Program-made: the position numbers and the translations under genes
In this document: piece after piece, positions 39,163 through 47,378 of the stretch
How the letters are laid out: every line of letters starts with the position of its first letter
How positions within the stretch are numbered: the first letter of the stretch is position 1
Assembly: GCF_003752175.1 (NCBI RefSeq)
Contig: NZ_RJVF01000014.1
Coordinates: forward strand, 124,001-188,000
Source: Comamonas sp. BIGb0124
GTDB lineage: Bacteria; Pseudomonadota; Gammaproteobacteria; Burkholderiales; Burkholderiaceae_C
Length of the DNA: 64,000 nt
Direction of reading: 5' to 3'
The notes under the pieces: model-generated
What the model saw: the letters and a program-made list of their open reading frames with translations, nothing else
Database searches by the model: none
Told to the model about the DNA's origin: nothing

Positions 39163-39969
39163 TCAGCGGGCCGGCAGGTAACGTGCCGGATCGACCGGTT
39201 GGCCCTGGCGGCGGATCTCGAAATGCAGCTTGACGCGGTCGCTGTCGCTGCTGCCCATCTCGGCGATCTTCTGGCCTTGCTTGACGGTCTGGTCTTCCTT
39301 GACCAGCAGCGTCTGGTTGTGGGCGTAGGCGCTGAGGTAGGTGTTGTTGTGCTTGAGGATGATCAGGTTGCCGTAGCCACGCAGGCCCGAGCCGGCATAC
39401 ACCACGCGTCCATCGGCAGCCGCGTAGACCGGATCGCCGGCCTTGCCGCTGATGCCCAGACCCTTGTTGGTGTTGGAGTTGAAGCCGGCAATCACCGAAC
39501 CGCCCTGCGTGGGCCAGATCCAGGCGATTTCATCGGGGCCGTTGCCCGGCGTCGAGGCCGGTTGGGCGGCGCCCTGCGGCGGCACCGTGCCGGCGGCACC
39601 CGGCGACGGCACGGGCGTGACCACCACGCCGTTGGCCGCCGGAGCGGCCGGCTGGTCGGTGGGCGGTGCAACGCGCAGCACCTGGCCGACTTCCAGCGCA
39701 TTGGGGTTGGTCAGGTTGTTCCAGCGCATGATGTTGCTCTGGCTCTGGCCGTTGTTGAGGCTGATGCGATAGAGGGTATCGCCGCGCTGCACGGTGTAGT
39801 AGCCCGGCTTGCCGGCGTTTTCGGCGCCGGGCAGCACCGGGGCCGTCACCGTGCCCTGTCCGCCCGTCCTGTCTTCCACCGGCGCCTTGGTCAGACTGGT
39901 CGATGTGCAAGCGCCCAGCGCCAGCACCATCGGCAGAGTCCACCATAAGTTCTTCGCACGCACCGTCAT
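39163..39969 (-). CDS. nlpD: NlpD-like LysM / degenerate LytM lipoprotein
   Basis: A 268-aa outer-membrane lipoprotein. The signal peptide ends in lipobox LGAC (Cys21), one LysM domain follows (YYTVQRGDTLYRISLNNGQ, about 54-98), then a C-terminal LytM/M23 domain. That domain reads NKGLGISG and LHFEIRRQG, so the first zinc ligands (HxxxD) of active M23 peptidases are missing. In E. coli NlpD the same loss makes it an activator of amidase AmiC rather than an enzyme; this is inferred here. Start ATG 39969 follows AAAGGAAAC. It is the last gene of the surE-pcm-nlpD operon. Confidence 0.93.
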   Translation of the reverse strand: MTVRAKNLWWTLPMVLALGACTSTSLTKAPVEDRTGGQGTVTAPVLPGAENAGKPGYYTVQRGDTLYRISLNNGQSQSNIMRWNNLTNPNALEVGQVLRVAPPTDQPAAPAANGVVVTPVPSPGAAGTVPPQGAAQPASTPGNGPDEIAWIWPTQGGSVIAGFNSNTNKGLGISGKAGDPVYAAADGRVVYAGSGLRGYGNLIILKHNNTYLSAYAHNQTLLVKEDQTVKQGQKIAEMGSSDSDRVKLHFEIRRQGQPVDPARYLPAR

Positions 39970-40066
39970 ACTGTTTCCTTTCGTGTTTCTTTCGAGCGGA
40001 CTGGCATTACTTCGTTCAGCACCGTCCGGCAAAAATTTCTGGGCCGGATACCCGCCGGCCCGTCCA

Positions 40067-41035
40067 TCAGGCGACGCCCGATTTTAGAGGGACAAAATGC
40101 ACGGTCTCCAGGATGGTGCGCCGCAGGCCTGTCGAGGTCTTGTCCAGAACCAGCAAAGCCTGCTGCGGCTGTCCACCCGCCTCACCGACCACCAGCGGCG
40201 CCACCAGCCGGCCACCCACGGCCAGTTGGTCGATCCAGGCCTGCGGTACCGCTTCCCCCCCGGCCGCAGCGATGATGCCCGCATAAGGCCCCCCCTGCGC
40301 GTAGCCCAGCATGCCGTCTCCCAGCAGGAGATGCACATTGGGAATGCGAAAAGGCCGCAGATTCTCGCGCGCCTTGTCGTGCAGGCCGCGCAGGCGCTCC
40401 ATGCTATAGACCTCGCGGACGAGCTGCGACAGCACCGCGGCCTGGTAGCCGCAGCCCGTGCCGATCTCGAGCACACGGCCCGGATGCCGGGCCTCGGCCG
40501 TGCCCTGCACCGTCTGGTGCGGGGCCGCACCCACGGCAGCGCCGGGCAGCCCCTGGCGCAGCAGCTCGATCATGCGAGCCACCACGCTGGGTTTGGAAAT
40601 CGTCTGGTTCAGGCCGATCGGCAGGCTGGTGTCTTCGTAGGCCTGGTTGCGCAGGGCCTGATCGATGAAGCGGTGGCGCTCGACCTGGGCCATGGCCTGC
40701 AGCACCAGCGCATCCCGAATGCCTTCTTGCCGGGCCAGTCGCTCGACCATGCGTCGCCGGAACTGCAGCAGGCCGTCTGCGCCCTGGGCCAGGCCGGCAG
40801 GCACCCCGGCACGCAAGGGCGCGGTGGTGGTGGCCGTGGACTGCGGGGCGGCCTGAGCCGGCGCCTGGGCCGCTGCGCGCTCGGGCGGCGCGGAAGAAAA
40901 ACTGCGGGACAGCGCCGTGCGTTCGGCGGCGTCGGCCACGGGCGTGCGCAGCGGCGGCAGGCCGGTGCGGGCAGGGGTCGGTGCCCCGGAGGTCAGGTCG
41001 AGCCGGGCGGGAAACCCGGGACGCCGCCCGCTCAT
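40067..41035 (-). CDS. pcm: Protein-L-isoaspartate O-methyltransferase with long N-terminal extension
   Basis: A 322-aa SAM-dependent repair enzyme that methylates isoaspartyl residues in damaged proteins. The catalytic domain starts near residue 115 ([20 protein letters not shown]) and has [17 protein letters not shown], the SAM motif [18 protein letters not shown], and [15 protein letters not shown]. Typical enzymes are about 210-220 aa; the extra 110 N-terminal residues are Ala/Pro/Arg-rich and probably disordered. ATG 41035 was chosen because it overlaps the surE stop by 4 bases (ATGA), although a start at the internal Met is possible. Long forms are known in Burkholderiales. Confidence 0.9.
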   Translation of the reverse strand: MSGRRPGFPARLDLTSGAPTPARTGLPPLRTPVADAAERTALSRSFSSAPPERAAAQAPAQAAPQSTATTTAPLRAGVPAGLAQGADGLLQFRRRMVERLARQEGIRDALVLQAMAQVERHRFIDQALRNQAYEDTSLPIGLNQTISKPSVVARMIELLRQGLPGAAVGAAPHQTVQGTAEARHPGRVLEIGTGCGYQAAVLSQLVREVYSMERLRGLHDKARENLRPFRIPNVHLLLGDGMLGYAQGGPYAGIIAAAGGEAVPQAWIDQLAVGGRLVAPLVVGEAGGQPQQALLVLDKTSTGLRRTILETVHFVPLKSGVA

Positions 41036-41886
41036 GCCGCGGAACGGGGCTCGGCGGCCGCCACAACACCTTCCGCCTGCGCAGGCGTCCCGGGCGGAGG
41101 CCCGTCGCCCGGTGTCTGGTCTTCGGGCTGCCATTGCTTGGCCGCCTGCGCCCAGTACACCAACTGATCGTGATCGGTGAGGTCGACCTGCAGCGGCGTG
41201 ACCGTGACATGGCCGCGCTCGGCCGCGTGGAAATCCGTGCCTTCGCTGCTGTCGAGCGCGGCACCGGCGCTGCCGATCCAGTACATCGTTTCGCCGCGCG
41301 GACTTTCCTGCAGGATCACCCGCTCGGCCGCATGCCGCCGGCCCAGCCGGCAGATCTTGAAATCCAGCAGCTCCGGCTCGGGCAGGTTGGGGATGTTCAC
41401 ATTCAGCAGCCAGGGCCGGCGTCCGGCCAGTTGGCCTTGCGTGAGCTGCTGCACCAGATCGCGTGCCTTGGCGGCGGCCGCATCCAGGTGCTGCCAGCCC
41501 CGTTCGACCTGCGAGAACGCAATCGCGGGAATGCCGAAGAGATAACCCTCCATCGCCGCCCCCACCGTGCCCGAATAGATCGTGTCGTCGCCCATGTTGG
41601 CGCCGTTGTTGATGCCGCTCACGATCAAGTCCGGCCGGTAATCCAGCAGGCCCGTCAGCGCGATGTGCACGCAGTCTGCGGGCGTGCCGTTGACATAACG
41701 GAAACCGGGCGGCCCCTGGTGCACGTACAGCGGCGTATGCAGCGTCAGCGCATTGGATTTGGCACTGTTGTTGTGCTCGGGCGCGACCACCTCGGCCTCG
41801 ACGCCGTCCAGCGTCTTGAGCGCCTCGTACAAAGCCTTGATGCCTGCGGCCTGGTAGCCGTCGTCGTTGGAAATCAGGATACGCAT
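41032..41886 (-). CDS. surE: 5'/3'-nucleotidase SurE
   Basis: A 284-aa metal-dependent survival phosphatase acting on nucleoside monophosphates and short polyphosphate. The N-terminal metal motif [16 protein letters not shown] and blocks [26 protein letters not shown] and [26 protein letters not shown] are textbook. The C-terminal 30 residues are a Pro/Gly/Ala tail. Start is ATG at 41886, and the stop overlaps pcm. It is first in the surE-pcm-nlpD operon. Confidence 0.96.
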   Translation of the reverse strand: MRILISNDDGYQAAGIKALYEALKTLDGVEAEVVAPEHNNSAKSNALTLHTPLYVHQGPPGFRYVNGTPADCVHIALTGLLDYRPDLIVSGINNGANMGDDTIYSGTVGAAMEGYLFGIPAIAFSQVERGWQHLDAAAAKARDLVQQLTQGQLAGRRPWLLNVNIPNLPEPELLDFKICRLGRRHAAERVILQESPRGETMYWIGSAGAALDSSEGTDFHAAERGHVTVTPLQVDLTDHDQLVYWAQAAKQWQPEDQTPGDGPPPGTPAQAEGVVAAAEPRSAA

Positions 41887-42254
41887 AGGCAACGATTGTA
41901 GGAGCAAGCCCGGTGCCGGGTCCGACCGCCGGAAAACGCGTTGCAGGGGCGCACAGCGCCATGGTCCAGTGGTGCAAAAAACTGGTATTTCGTTTTCATG
42001 CCCACGCGTTACGGCGATCCGCAGGTGCTTTCGACCGTGACTGCTGCATGCGCCGATGGGCAGGCAGAGGCCATCATGCTCATGCCACCGACTTTTTCGT
42101 CGTCGCGCAGAGCAAGAGAAAGTCGCACAGCCAAGGCGTGTGTCGTTGGCGTAGAGAGGATAGGTGGATGATTGCCATTTGTCTGAATAAATCGTTTGAT
42201 ATCATCATCTTTATGAGCATGTTAAAGTGAGGTCATCAAGCAAGGATTGAAGCC
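41887..42254. other. Intergenic region before AbiE-like operon, AT-richer right half
   Basis: No gene is supported in these 368 bases. From about 42170 base composition drops to markedly AT-rich, ending in the region upstream of the toxin-antitoxin pair. It contains a short palindrome tgatatca (42197-42204) and a possible extended -10 TGTTAAAGT (42220-42228), without a good -35. The surE promoter must be on the minus strand in the left part. Confidence 0.4.
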
Positions 42255-42656
42255 ATGAACATCGTTGACCGCATCAAGCGCTCGGTGGCGAATCGGAACG
42301 CCGATGTTTTCGTCCGCGCCGATTTCATGCCCTTTGGAAGCCAGGCCCAGGTCGGCCGCGCACTCAACGAACTCCAGAGCGAGGGGGTGCTGGTTAAGCT
42401 GGGGGTGGGCGTCTACGCCAAGGCCAAACCCAGCGTGCTCTCGGGCAAACCCATCCCCATCAAGCCCCTTGAAGTCCTGGCGCCTGAAGCTCTCAAGAAG
42501 TTGGGTGTCCAGGTCGGAGAGTCACGTCAGACGCGCGAGTACAACTCCGGCAACAGTACGCAGATCCCGACCGGCGTCGTTTTCAGTGTTGGCAAACAGC
42601 GCATTCAGCGCAAGCTCGGCTTCAACGGCAAGCTCGTCGAATACGAGCGCGCATGA
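42255..42656 (+). CDS. AbiEi-type antitoxin-like regulator (DUF6088 type)
   Basis: A 133-aa protein resembling the winged-helix part of type IV antitoxins. It begins MNIVDRIKRSVANRNADVFVRADFMPFGSQAQVGRALNELQSEGVLVKLGVGVYAK, with an HTH/wing, then a short domain with ISVGKQ-like motif (VVFSVGKQRIQRKLGFNGK). In AbiE systems the antitoxin represses its operon and counteracts the nucleotidyltransferase toxin. It overlaps the next gene by 4 bases (ATGA), as is typical. ATG 42255 follows AAGGA. Family naming is by resemblance only. Confidence 0.78.
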   Translation: MNIVDRIKRSVANRNADVFVRADFMPFGSQAQVGRALNELQSEGVLVKLGVGVYAKAKPSVLSGKPIPIKPLEVLAPEALKKLGVQVGESRQTREYNSGNSTQIPTGVVFSVGKQRIQRKLGFNGKLVEYERA

Positions 42657-43627
42657 GGATTCTGGCCAAAGACCGTGCCGACCTCATCGAAGCGTTGGTC
42701 GCCGAAACAGATCTCGGCAGAGTGACGGCCGGCCTCCTGGAAAAAGACGAGCACCTGACGGATGCACTGCGTACCGTGTTTGCGCTGGAGTTTGATTGCG
42801 TGCAATTGGTCTTTTGTGGCGGAACGAGCTTGTCCAAGGCGCATGGCCTGATCGAGCGCATGTCTGAAGACGCGGACATCAAGGTTGTCCTCACGGACGC
42901 GGGGCGCCAACTGAGTCGTACCAAGCTCAGGCGTTATCTCGGCGACGAAGTGCGAGTCCGAGTGGGCAGAGCACTCTCTGACATCGGTTTGGTCGAAGAG
43001 CTCGACAAAGCCATGGCCTTCAACGAACACCGCTACTTGCACAGTCAGTGGATGTACCAGCGCAGTTATCCTGCGACCGCAGGCCTGCGTCCGAGTCTTC
43101 AGTTCGAGCTGACAATGTGCGCGCCGGCGCTTCCAGTCGAACGCACAACACTCCATGCGCTGGCCGATCGTTTTGCCGCGCAGTCTGGTTCACCTTTCGA
43201 AGTGTCAACCATCTCCGTGGCAGAGACGCAATCCGAAAAGGTTCTCTCTTTCTTGCGCCGATTCGCGCAACACCGCTCGGGGCAGATGCAGCAAGCTTGG
43301 GACACTGCACTCGTGCGCCACATTTATGACGTGCACTGCATCTTCGCACGCAAACCAGAACTCTTGGCCATCAGCGCACCGGCCTTCGCTGCATTGGTGA
43401 AGGGAGATGTCGAGGCGTTCGGTCAGCAGCAGCCGGACTTTGCCGCGGATCCACTGCGTGTCATGGAGAAAGCTCTGACCCAGGTGGGGGCGGACGATCA
43501 GAGTCGGGTCGAATACGAACAGAATCTGCTGCCGCTCGTCTACGGGAGTTTTAAGCCCCACTTCGATGAAGCCTTCGCCTCGTTCGCCCAAGTTGCGCGC
43601 ACGCTTTTTCTCGAAGCTGCCAGTTAA
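42653..43627 (+). CDS. AbiEii-type nucleotidyltransferase toxin
   Basis: A 324-aa protein of the AbiEii/AbiGii nucleotidyltransferase family. The polymerase-beta-like active site is visible: FCGGTSLSKAHGLIERMSEDADIKV, where GGTSLSK and the paired acidic residues (SEDADIK) match the GSx10DxD-type core, followed by a helical C-terminal domain (about 180-324). AbiEii-type toxins block growth or phage replication by transferring nucleotides, probably to tRNA. Codon use is less GC-biased than neighbouring genes, a sign of recent acquisition. No mobile-element gene flanks it. Confidence 0.85.
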   Translation: MRILAKDRADLIEALVAETDLGRVTAGLLEKDEHLTDALRTVFALEFDCVQLVFCGGTSLSKAHGLIERMSEDADIKVVLTDAGRQLSRTKLRRYLGDEVRVRVGRALSDIGLVEELDKAMAFNEHRYLHSQWMYQRSYPATAGLRPSLQFELTMCAPALPVERTTLHALADRFAAQSGSPFEVSTISVAETQSEKVLSFLRRFAQHRSGQMQQAWDTALVRHIYDVHCIFARKPELLAISAPAFAALVKGDVEAFGQQQPDFAADPLRVMEKALTQVGADDQSRVEYEQNLLPLVYGSFKPHFDEAFASFAQVARTLFLEAAS

Positions 43628-43692
43628 CTTCGGCGCCAAACCAAACAGGCCGAAGGGCCTGGAGCCTGCAGGCACCGCGGGTCGGCGAGCCG

Positions 43693-44460
43693 TCAGGCTG
43701 CGCCTGGAACGGGCTTGCGGCGACGGGTGGCCCGCGCGGGGCGCGTCGCCTGCGTCTTGCGGTTCTTGCCGGTTGCATCGGCGCTGCCGACCCTGCCGGT
43801 CTTGGCTGCAGCCTTCACCGCCACCAGCCAGCCCCGAACGCCCTCGTCCGCGAGCCGCTCGGCCCGGGCTTCCCAGCCCTGCTTGCGCAGGAAGGCCTGG
43901 TATTCGGCCAACACGTGCCGGTATCCGGGGGCTTCAGCGGCAATCCCTGGGTCTGCTGAAACCTCGGCCCCTGTGTCGGCCGAAAGGCCTGCAGACGAGG
44001 CCGTAGACGTATCTGCGAAAGGATCTGTGGACGGATCGCTGAAAGAGCCGTGACAGTCCAGCAGTTTTTGCAGCGTCGACTCCAGTTGTTCCTTGCTGCC
44101 GGATTCGTCCAGGGCATACATCAGGCTCAGGACCATCGGGATGCTCATGCTGGGCGTCATCGCCGATGCAGCCCTGACCTCGGTGGCGGGGGCGGTGGCG
44201 CGATCGCGCAGCAGCACCTCGGTCATGGCCTTGCAGCACAGTTGCTCTGCATCGTCGAAATTGGCCTGTGCGGGTACCAGTTCACCGATCGCCTCCAGCA
44301 AGATCGGGGTATCGAACGCCGGGTTTTCTGCGGCGGCCCAGCGCAAAGCGGCGACGGTGGTTCGCAGACGATCCAACTGCTCTTCACGCTCGCCGAGAAG
44401 GCTGGCGAACACCAACGAGCCGCTCATGGCGGCGGCCTGCAAATTGTCTTTTTGATACAT
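43693..44460 (-). CDS. Hypothetical protein downstream of C4-like leader
   Basis: A 255-aa protein I do not recognise. It has an alpha-helical N-terminal two-thirds (MYQKDNLQAAAMSGSLVFASLLGEREEQ; AEQLCCKAMTEVLL), an Asp/Ser/Thr/Ala-rich spacer with repeat-like DPSTDPFADTSTASSAGLSADTGAEVSADPG region (about 142-170), a second helical block (GYRHVLAEYQAFLRKQGWEARAERLADEG) and a strongly basic C-terminus ending near KPVPGAA. No signal peptide is seen. It begins 13 bases after the stop of a 41-codon ORF with the same strand and a structured leader, an arrangement like phage immunity loci. Confidence 0.62.
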   Translation of the reverse strand: MYQKDNLQAAAMSGSLVFASLLGEREEQLDRLRTTVAALRWAAAENPAFDTPILLEAIGELVPAQANFDDAEQLCCKAMTEVLLRDRATAPATEVRAASAMTPSMSIPMVLSLMYALDESGSKEQLESTLQKLLDCHGSFSDPSTDPFADTSTASSAGLSADTGAEVSADPGIAAEAPGYRHVLAEYQAFLRKQGWEARAERLADEGVRGWLVAVKAAAKTGRVGSADATGKNRKTQATRPARATRRRKPVPGAA

Positions 44461-44473
44461 GGGGGCCTCTTGC

Positions 44474-44599
44474 TCAATGCACGGGCGTGCAGGGTGGCGA
44501 GAGGGGCGTGTCGAGCGCGATGCGCTGGATGACGGCTACGGCGGCGCTGGGATGGACGGCGCAGCGGCGTGCGCACGCGGGGGCGAGGATGTCAGCCAT
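44474..44599 (-). CDS. 41-codon leader ORF
   Basis: A small ORF encoding MADILAPACARRCAVHPSAA and 21 further residues. It has a strong ribosome-binding site (AGGAG, minus-strand complement at 44610-44606) six bases before its ATG, and ends 13 bases before the next gene. In P1-like immunity loci a short ORF follows the C4 RNA; this ORF could play that coupling role. It has no recognisable domain and is called on its translation signals and position. Confidence 0.5.
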   Translation of the reverse strand: MADILAPACARRCAVHPSAAVAVIQRIALDTPLSPPCTPVH

Positions 44600-44619
44600 G
44601 AATGGCTCCTTCGTGACGG

Positions 44620-44745
44620 GTTGGAAACCTGCCCCCATAGCGACCAAGCAAAGGTGGCAGGCCGTGCAAGGTTGGTCGACCGGACTAAGGACCGGCACAC
44701 CCTGGCGGGTGTCCCTGCACGACCCGCCGTAAACGGGTCATGCGC
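44620..44745 (-). ncRNA. Structured leader RNA resembling C4 antisense RNA
   Basis: The minus-strand transcript would form several strong helices: GACCCG/CGGGTC with a 7-base loop (44721-44739), ACACCC/GGGTGT with a 4-base loop (44697-44712), and an outer stem between 44663-44671 and 44713-44721 (one mismatch). GGACACCCGCCAGGGTGTGC and the run into GGTTTCCAACCCGTCACGAAGGAG resemble phage C4 antisense RNAs as I recall them. In P1 the C4 RNA is cut from the same transcript it regulates and pairs near the ribosome-binding site of the next ORF. Assignment is tentative and not computed. Confidence 0.5.
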
Positions 44746-45223
44746 GCAGCAAAAAAACCGCTGGCCCCTTCTTGAGGGGATAGCTGCGACTGCGCCTTCT
44801 TTTCGGGCGACCAAGCCGGCCTATCTTTCGTCGGAGATGTTGCGGACTGTCAGCATGGCCATGGCGATCGCTCATGATTGCATTCGGTGCATGCGTTTCA
44901 CAGAAATGCATTCAACTGAGAAGCCAAGTCGATCAAAGTGAAAAGCCACCAAAAACAGAATTTTGTGGTGGCTTTTCTGAAACCCAGCCAAAGCCAGGCT
45001 TCCTGGGGGTGCGGTCAGGGGCGATAGCTCGAATGAGCCAGGGGCCTGCTCCTGGCGCAGAAGTTTCTGGTGAGCCTTCATTTGTCCAAGACGGAGGGCA
45101 TCAGCCTACGCGCGTCACGTGTTCCCTATTGGCCATGCGTCGGAGTTCGAGCTGGAAATCAGCTGTCTACGCAGTTTCTGCAGGCGAACCGACAGGACGG
45201 TCACAGTCTGGAACCCCCCCCAC
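44746..45223. other. Intergenic region between C4-like locus and DMT permease
   Basis: These 478 bases contain no convincing gene. They include a small hairpin (cccct/agggg, 44765-44779) and a bidirectional terminator (listed separately). A promoter for the C4-like transcript is expected on the minus strand around 44780-44900 but no clear -35/-10 pair was found. The rest (44980-45223) shows nothing recognisable. Confidence 0.35.
44941..44976. terminator. Bidirectional intrinsic terminator
   Basis: Perfect arms aaaagccacca (44941-44951) and tggtggctttt (44966-44976) with T runs usable on both strands. On the minus strand it lies 248 bases downstream of the DMT-permease stop and could end the MarR-GNAT/permease transcript. 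It also separates that operon from the C4-like locus. Confidence 0.85.
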
Positions 45224-46108
45224 TCACCTCCGCCCGCGCCACATCGCCAGCACCAGTCCCCCTGCGACCATCGCGAGCGAGGCGACGAGCGGCAGGGGTG
45301 GCCATCGGCGGGCCATCAGCCCTTCGATCAGGGCGGCCGTGACGGGGCCCAGCGCCTGGAACGCCACGACCCGGCTCGCATCCATGCGGCCCAAGGCCCA
45401 GAGCCAGCAGAAGTAGCCCACGCCGCTGGACAGGCCGATGAAGATCACATGGCCCCATTGAAAAGCAGTCAAGGCCGGGATCAGCGGCTGCGCCGTGACG
45501 AGGCAGAACACCGACAGGAAAACGACGGCCGCCCCCATGGCCAGGGCACAGGTCGGCAGCGCGGCATAGCGGCGCAGATAGGGCGCGTAAAGCAGGCTGG
45601 TGACGGCGCCCGTCAGCGTGGCGCCCGCCAGCGCGGCGAGGCCCGCAAGCACATGGCCGTGGGCCGCTCCCTGCATGGCGGATGCATCCAGAAGGTAGAC
45701 GACGCCGCCCACGGCCAGGCCGACGCCCAGCAGCTTGTCGGCGGCGAAGGCTTCGCGGCGCGTCAGCAGGGCCAGGCAGACCGTCCACAGCGGCATGGTG
45801 GAGAAGACCAGCGCGCAGGTGGTGGCCGAAAGATGGGTGAGGGCATGGTTCAGCAGCAGCATCAGAACGGCAAACTGAAAGATGCCGAGCAAAGCGATCG
45901 CTGCGGCGTCCTTGCCGGTGAACCGCACGCGATGAAACTGAAACACTGCGATCGGCAGCAACAGCACCACGATGCCGACCCCATAACGCAGGAAAGCCAG
46001 TGTGCCGGGTGCCACATCCGCAGAGATCGCTTGGCTTGAAACCAATGCGGCACCGACCAGGATGCCGACGGTTGCCGCTGCAGCCATGGCCATGCGGTCT
46101 GAAGTCAT
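45224..46108 (-). CDS. DMT-superfamily permease, EamA family (second copy)
   Basis: A 294-aa inner-membrane permease with about ten helices and two EamA repeats (TLAFLRYGVGIVVLLLPIAVF; LLLNHALTHLSATTCALVFSTMPLW; GMGYF-like VGYFCWLWALGRMDASRVVAFQALGPVTAALI). It differs in sequence from the permease at 28.3-29.2 kb, so it is not a recent duplicate. It starts 18 bases after the stop of the MarR-GNAT gene and is probably co-transcribed with it, suggesting that the regulator senses and acetylates, or controls export of, the permease substrate. Confidence 0.86.
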   Translation of the reverse strand: MTSDRMAMAAAATVGILVGAALVSSQAISADVAPGTLAFLRYGVGIVVLLLPIAVFQFHRVRFTGKDAAAIALLGIFQFAVLMLLLNHALTHLSATTCALVFSTMPLWTVCLALLTRREAFAADKLLGVGLAVGGVVYLLDASAMQGAAHGHVLAGLAALAGATLTGAVTSLLYAPYLRRYAALPTCALAMGAAVVFLSVFCLVTAQPLIPALTAFQWGHVIFIGLSSGVGYFCWLWALGRMDASRVVAFQALGPVTAALIEGLMARRWPPLPLVASLAMVAGGLVLAMWRGRR

Positions 46109-46126
46109 GGCGCAGTTCCCGAATGA

Positions 46127-47089
46127 CTACGATGGATAGGCGGTCTTTTGGCGCGTGAACTGCTGCTCGGTGACGAGGCTGCCCCACTGCTTGCCCTCGG
46201 CTTCGTGCACGAGTTCGAAGCCGAATGCGTCGTAGAGACGCCGGGCGGCATCCAGCCCCTTGAACGTCCAGAGCTGAATCGCAGAAAACCCCATGCGATC
46301 GCAGAACGCCACGGCCTCGCCCAACAGCTTGCGGCCGACGCCGCCGCCCCGGCAGCCTTCGTCCAGAATGAACCAGCGCAAGTGGGCTTCGTTGTTGCCG
46401 AGATCCTGTCCGTCGATCGAGACCGATCCCACGATCCGTTCATTCTGAATGGCGACCCACACGTTGTTGACGGGATCGTTCAGCCGTCCGGCAAATTCGG
46501 CGAAGCCGGTGGCGACCTGGCTTTCGAAGAACTGCCCGAATCCAGCGTGGCTCGCGTAGAAGGCCGCATGCATTTCGGCGACCCGACCGATCACCCCGGG
46601 CCGATAGCCCGAGGCGATCTGGATCGAGCCGGGCGAGGCTTCGACGGCGCCCGATCGGCATTGCTTCAGGGCCTGTGCATAGGCGGCCAGACCTTGAGCG
46701 ACGGTCTGCTGCTGCGACGGGTTGAGATGCTGCAGGGCCGTGGTGACCTGCATCCGGCCAAAGGCGTGGATCTTCGCGACCAACGCCTGGCCTTGGGGCG
46801 TGAGAACCAGGTGCTTGAGCCGGCCATCGGGGCCGTCGTCGGCTTCCTGCAGTTCGCCGGCCTCGATGAGCTTGCCCAGCATGCGGCTCACGCTCGACTT
46901 TTCGAGGCCCAGGATCTGCACCAACCGAGCGGCCGTCATGCCACCTTGCGCATCCGTCTCCAGCAGCGCATGGACGGCGGAAGGCGAATAGTCGGTCGCG
47001 GCCAATGTCGAACGCATGAACCCCAGTTCACGAACCATGGTTCGCGACGCGGAGCGGATCTCGTCGACCAGCACAGGAGAAAGCTTCAT
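46127..47089 (-). CDS. MarR-GNAT fusion regulator/acetyltransferase
   Basis: A 320-aa two-domain protein. Residues about 1-150 are a MarR winged helix (MTAARLVQILGLEKSSVSRMLGKLIEAGEL, then DGPDGRLKHLVLTPQG wing). Residues about 160-320 are a GNAT acetyltransferase with the acetyl-CoA loop EGCRGGGVGRKLLGEAV and the C-terminal DAARRLYDAFGFELVHE. Such MarR-GNAT fusions exist in many bacteria and often regulate their own operon. ATG at 47089 has a strong AAGGAGG. Its promoter region carries a large inverted repeat (47112-47147). It precedes a permease gene by 18 bases. Confidence 0.91.
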   Translation of the reverse strand: MKLSPVLVDEIRSASRTMVRELGFMRSTLAATDYSPSAVHALLETDAQGGMTAARLVQILGLEKSSVSRMLGKLIEAGELQEADDGPDGRLKHLVLTPQGQALVAKIHAFGRMQVTTALQHLNPSQQQTVAQGLAAYAQALKQCRSGAVEASPGSIQIASGYRPGVIGRVAEMHAAFYASHAGFGQFFESQVATGFAEFAGRLNDPVNNVWVAIQNERIVGSVSIDGQDLGNNEAHLRWFILDEGCRGGGVGRKLLGEAVAFCDRMGFSAIQLWTFKGLDAARRLYDAFGFELVHEAEGKQWGSLVTEQQFTRQKTAYPS

Positions 47090-47111
47090 GATGCACGCCT
47101 CCTTAAGAGTG

Positions 47112-47147
47112 GTTGCATCATACAACTCATAGGTTGTATTGCACAAC
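47112..47147 (-). promoter_or_regulatory. Autoregulatory operator-promoter of MarR-GNAT gene
   Basis: Fifteen-base arms gttgcatcatacaac (47112-47126) and gttgtattgcacaac (47133-47147) are separated by 6 bases and match at 11 positions when inverted (GTTG....ATACAAC). On the minus strand the same DNA supplies -35 TTGTGC (47146-47141), 18-base spacer and -10 TATGAT (47122-47117). A dimer bound here would block RNA polymerase. Confidence 0.75.
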
Positions 47148-47289
47148 TTCTGTGCCCTGGTTTACGCCTGTATCGCAGCAGGCCCTGAACCAGCCGCCTG
47201 TCCAGATCGAACCGCTGCATCCCGCAGCGGTGCAGGCCACTGCCGTCGACGCGTACCGCGTTGAGCACGTGAGGCGCGTTTGAGTCGTT

Positions 47290-47317
47290 AAAAAAGCTCG
47301 ACCAAGGGCGAGCTTTT
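47290..47317 (-). terminator. Intrinsic terminator beyond tRNA-His
   Basis: Minus-strand hairpin AAAAGCTCG (47317-47309) / CGAGCTTTTTT (47300-47290) with a six-T run. It is the second of two tandem hairpins downstream of tRNA-His. Confidence 0.82.
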
Positions 47318-47332
47318 GGGCTTTCGGCTTCA

Positions 47333-47365
47333 GAAACGAAACAAGGACCCGAAGGTCCTTGTTTT
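47333..47365 (-). terminator. First hairpin downstream of tRNA-His
   Basis: Perfect 8-bp stem caaggacc/ggtccttg with a cgaa tetraloop (47342-47361). On the minus strand it is followed by GTTTCGTTTC, a weak U-rich tail. It probably acts with the following hairpin as a tandem terminator of the ppiD/tRNA-His transcript. Confidence 0.55.
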
Positions 47366-47378
47366 GACTAGCATTTTT

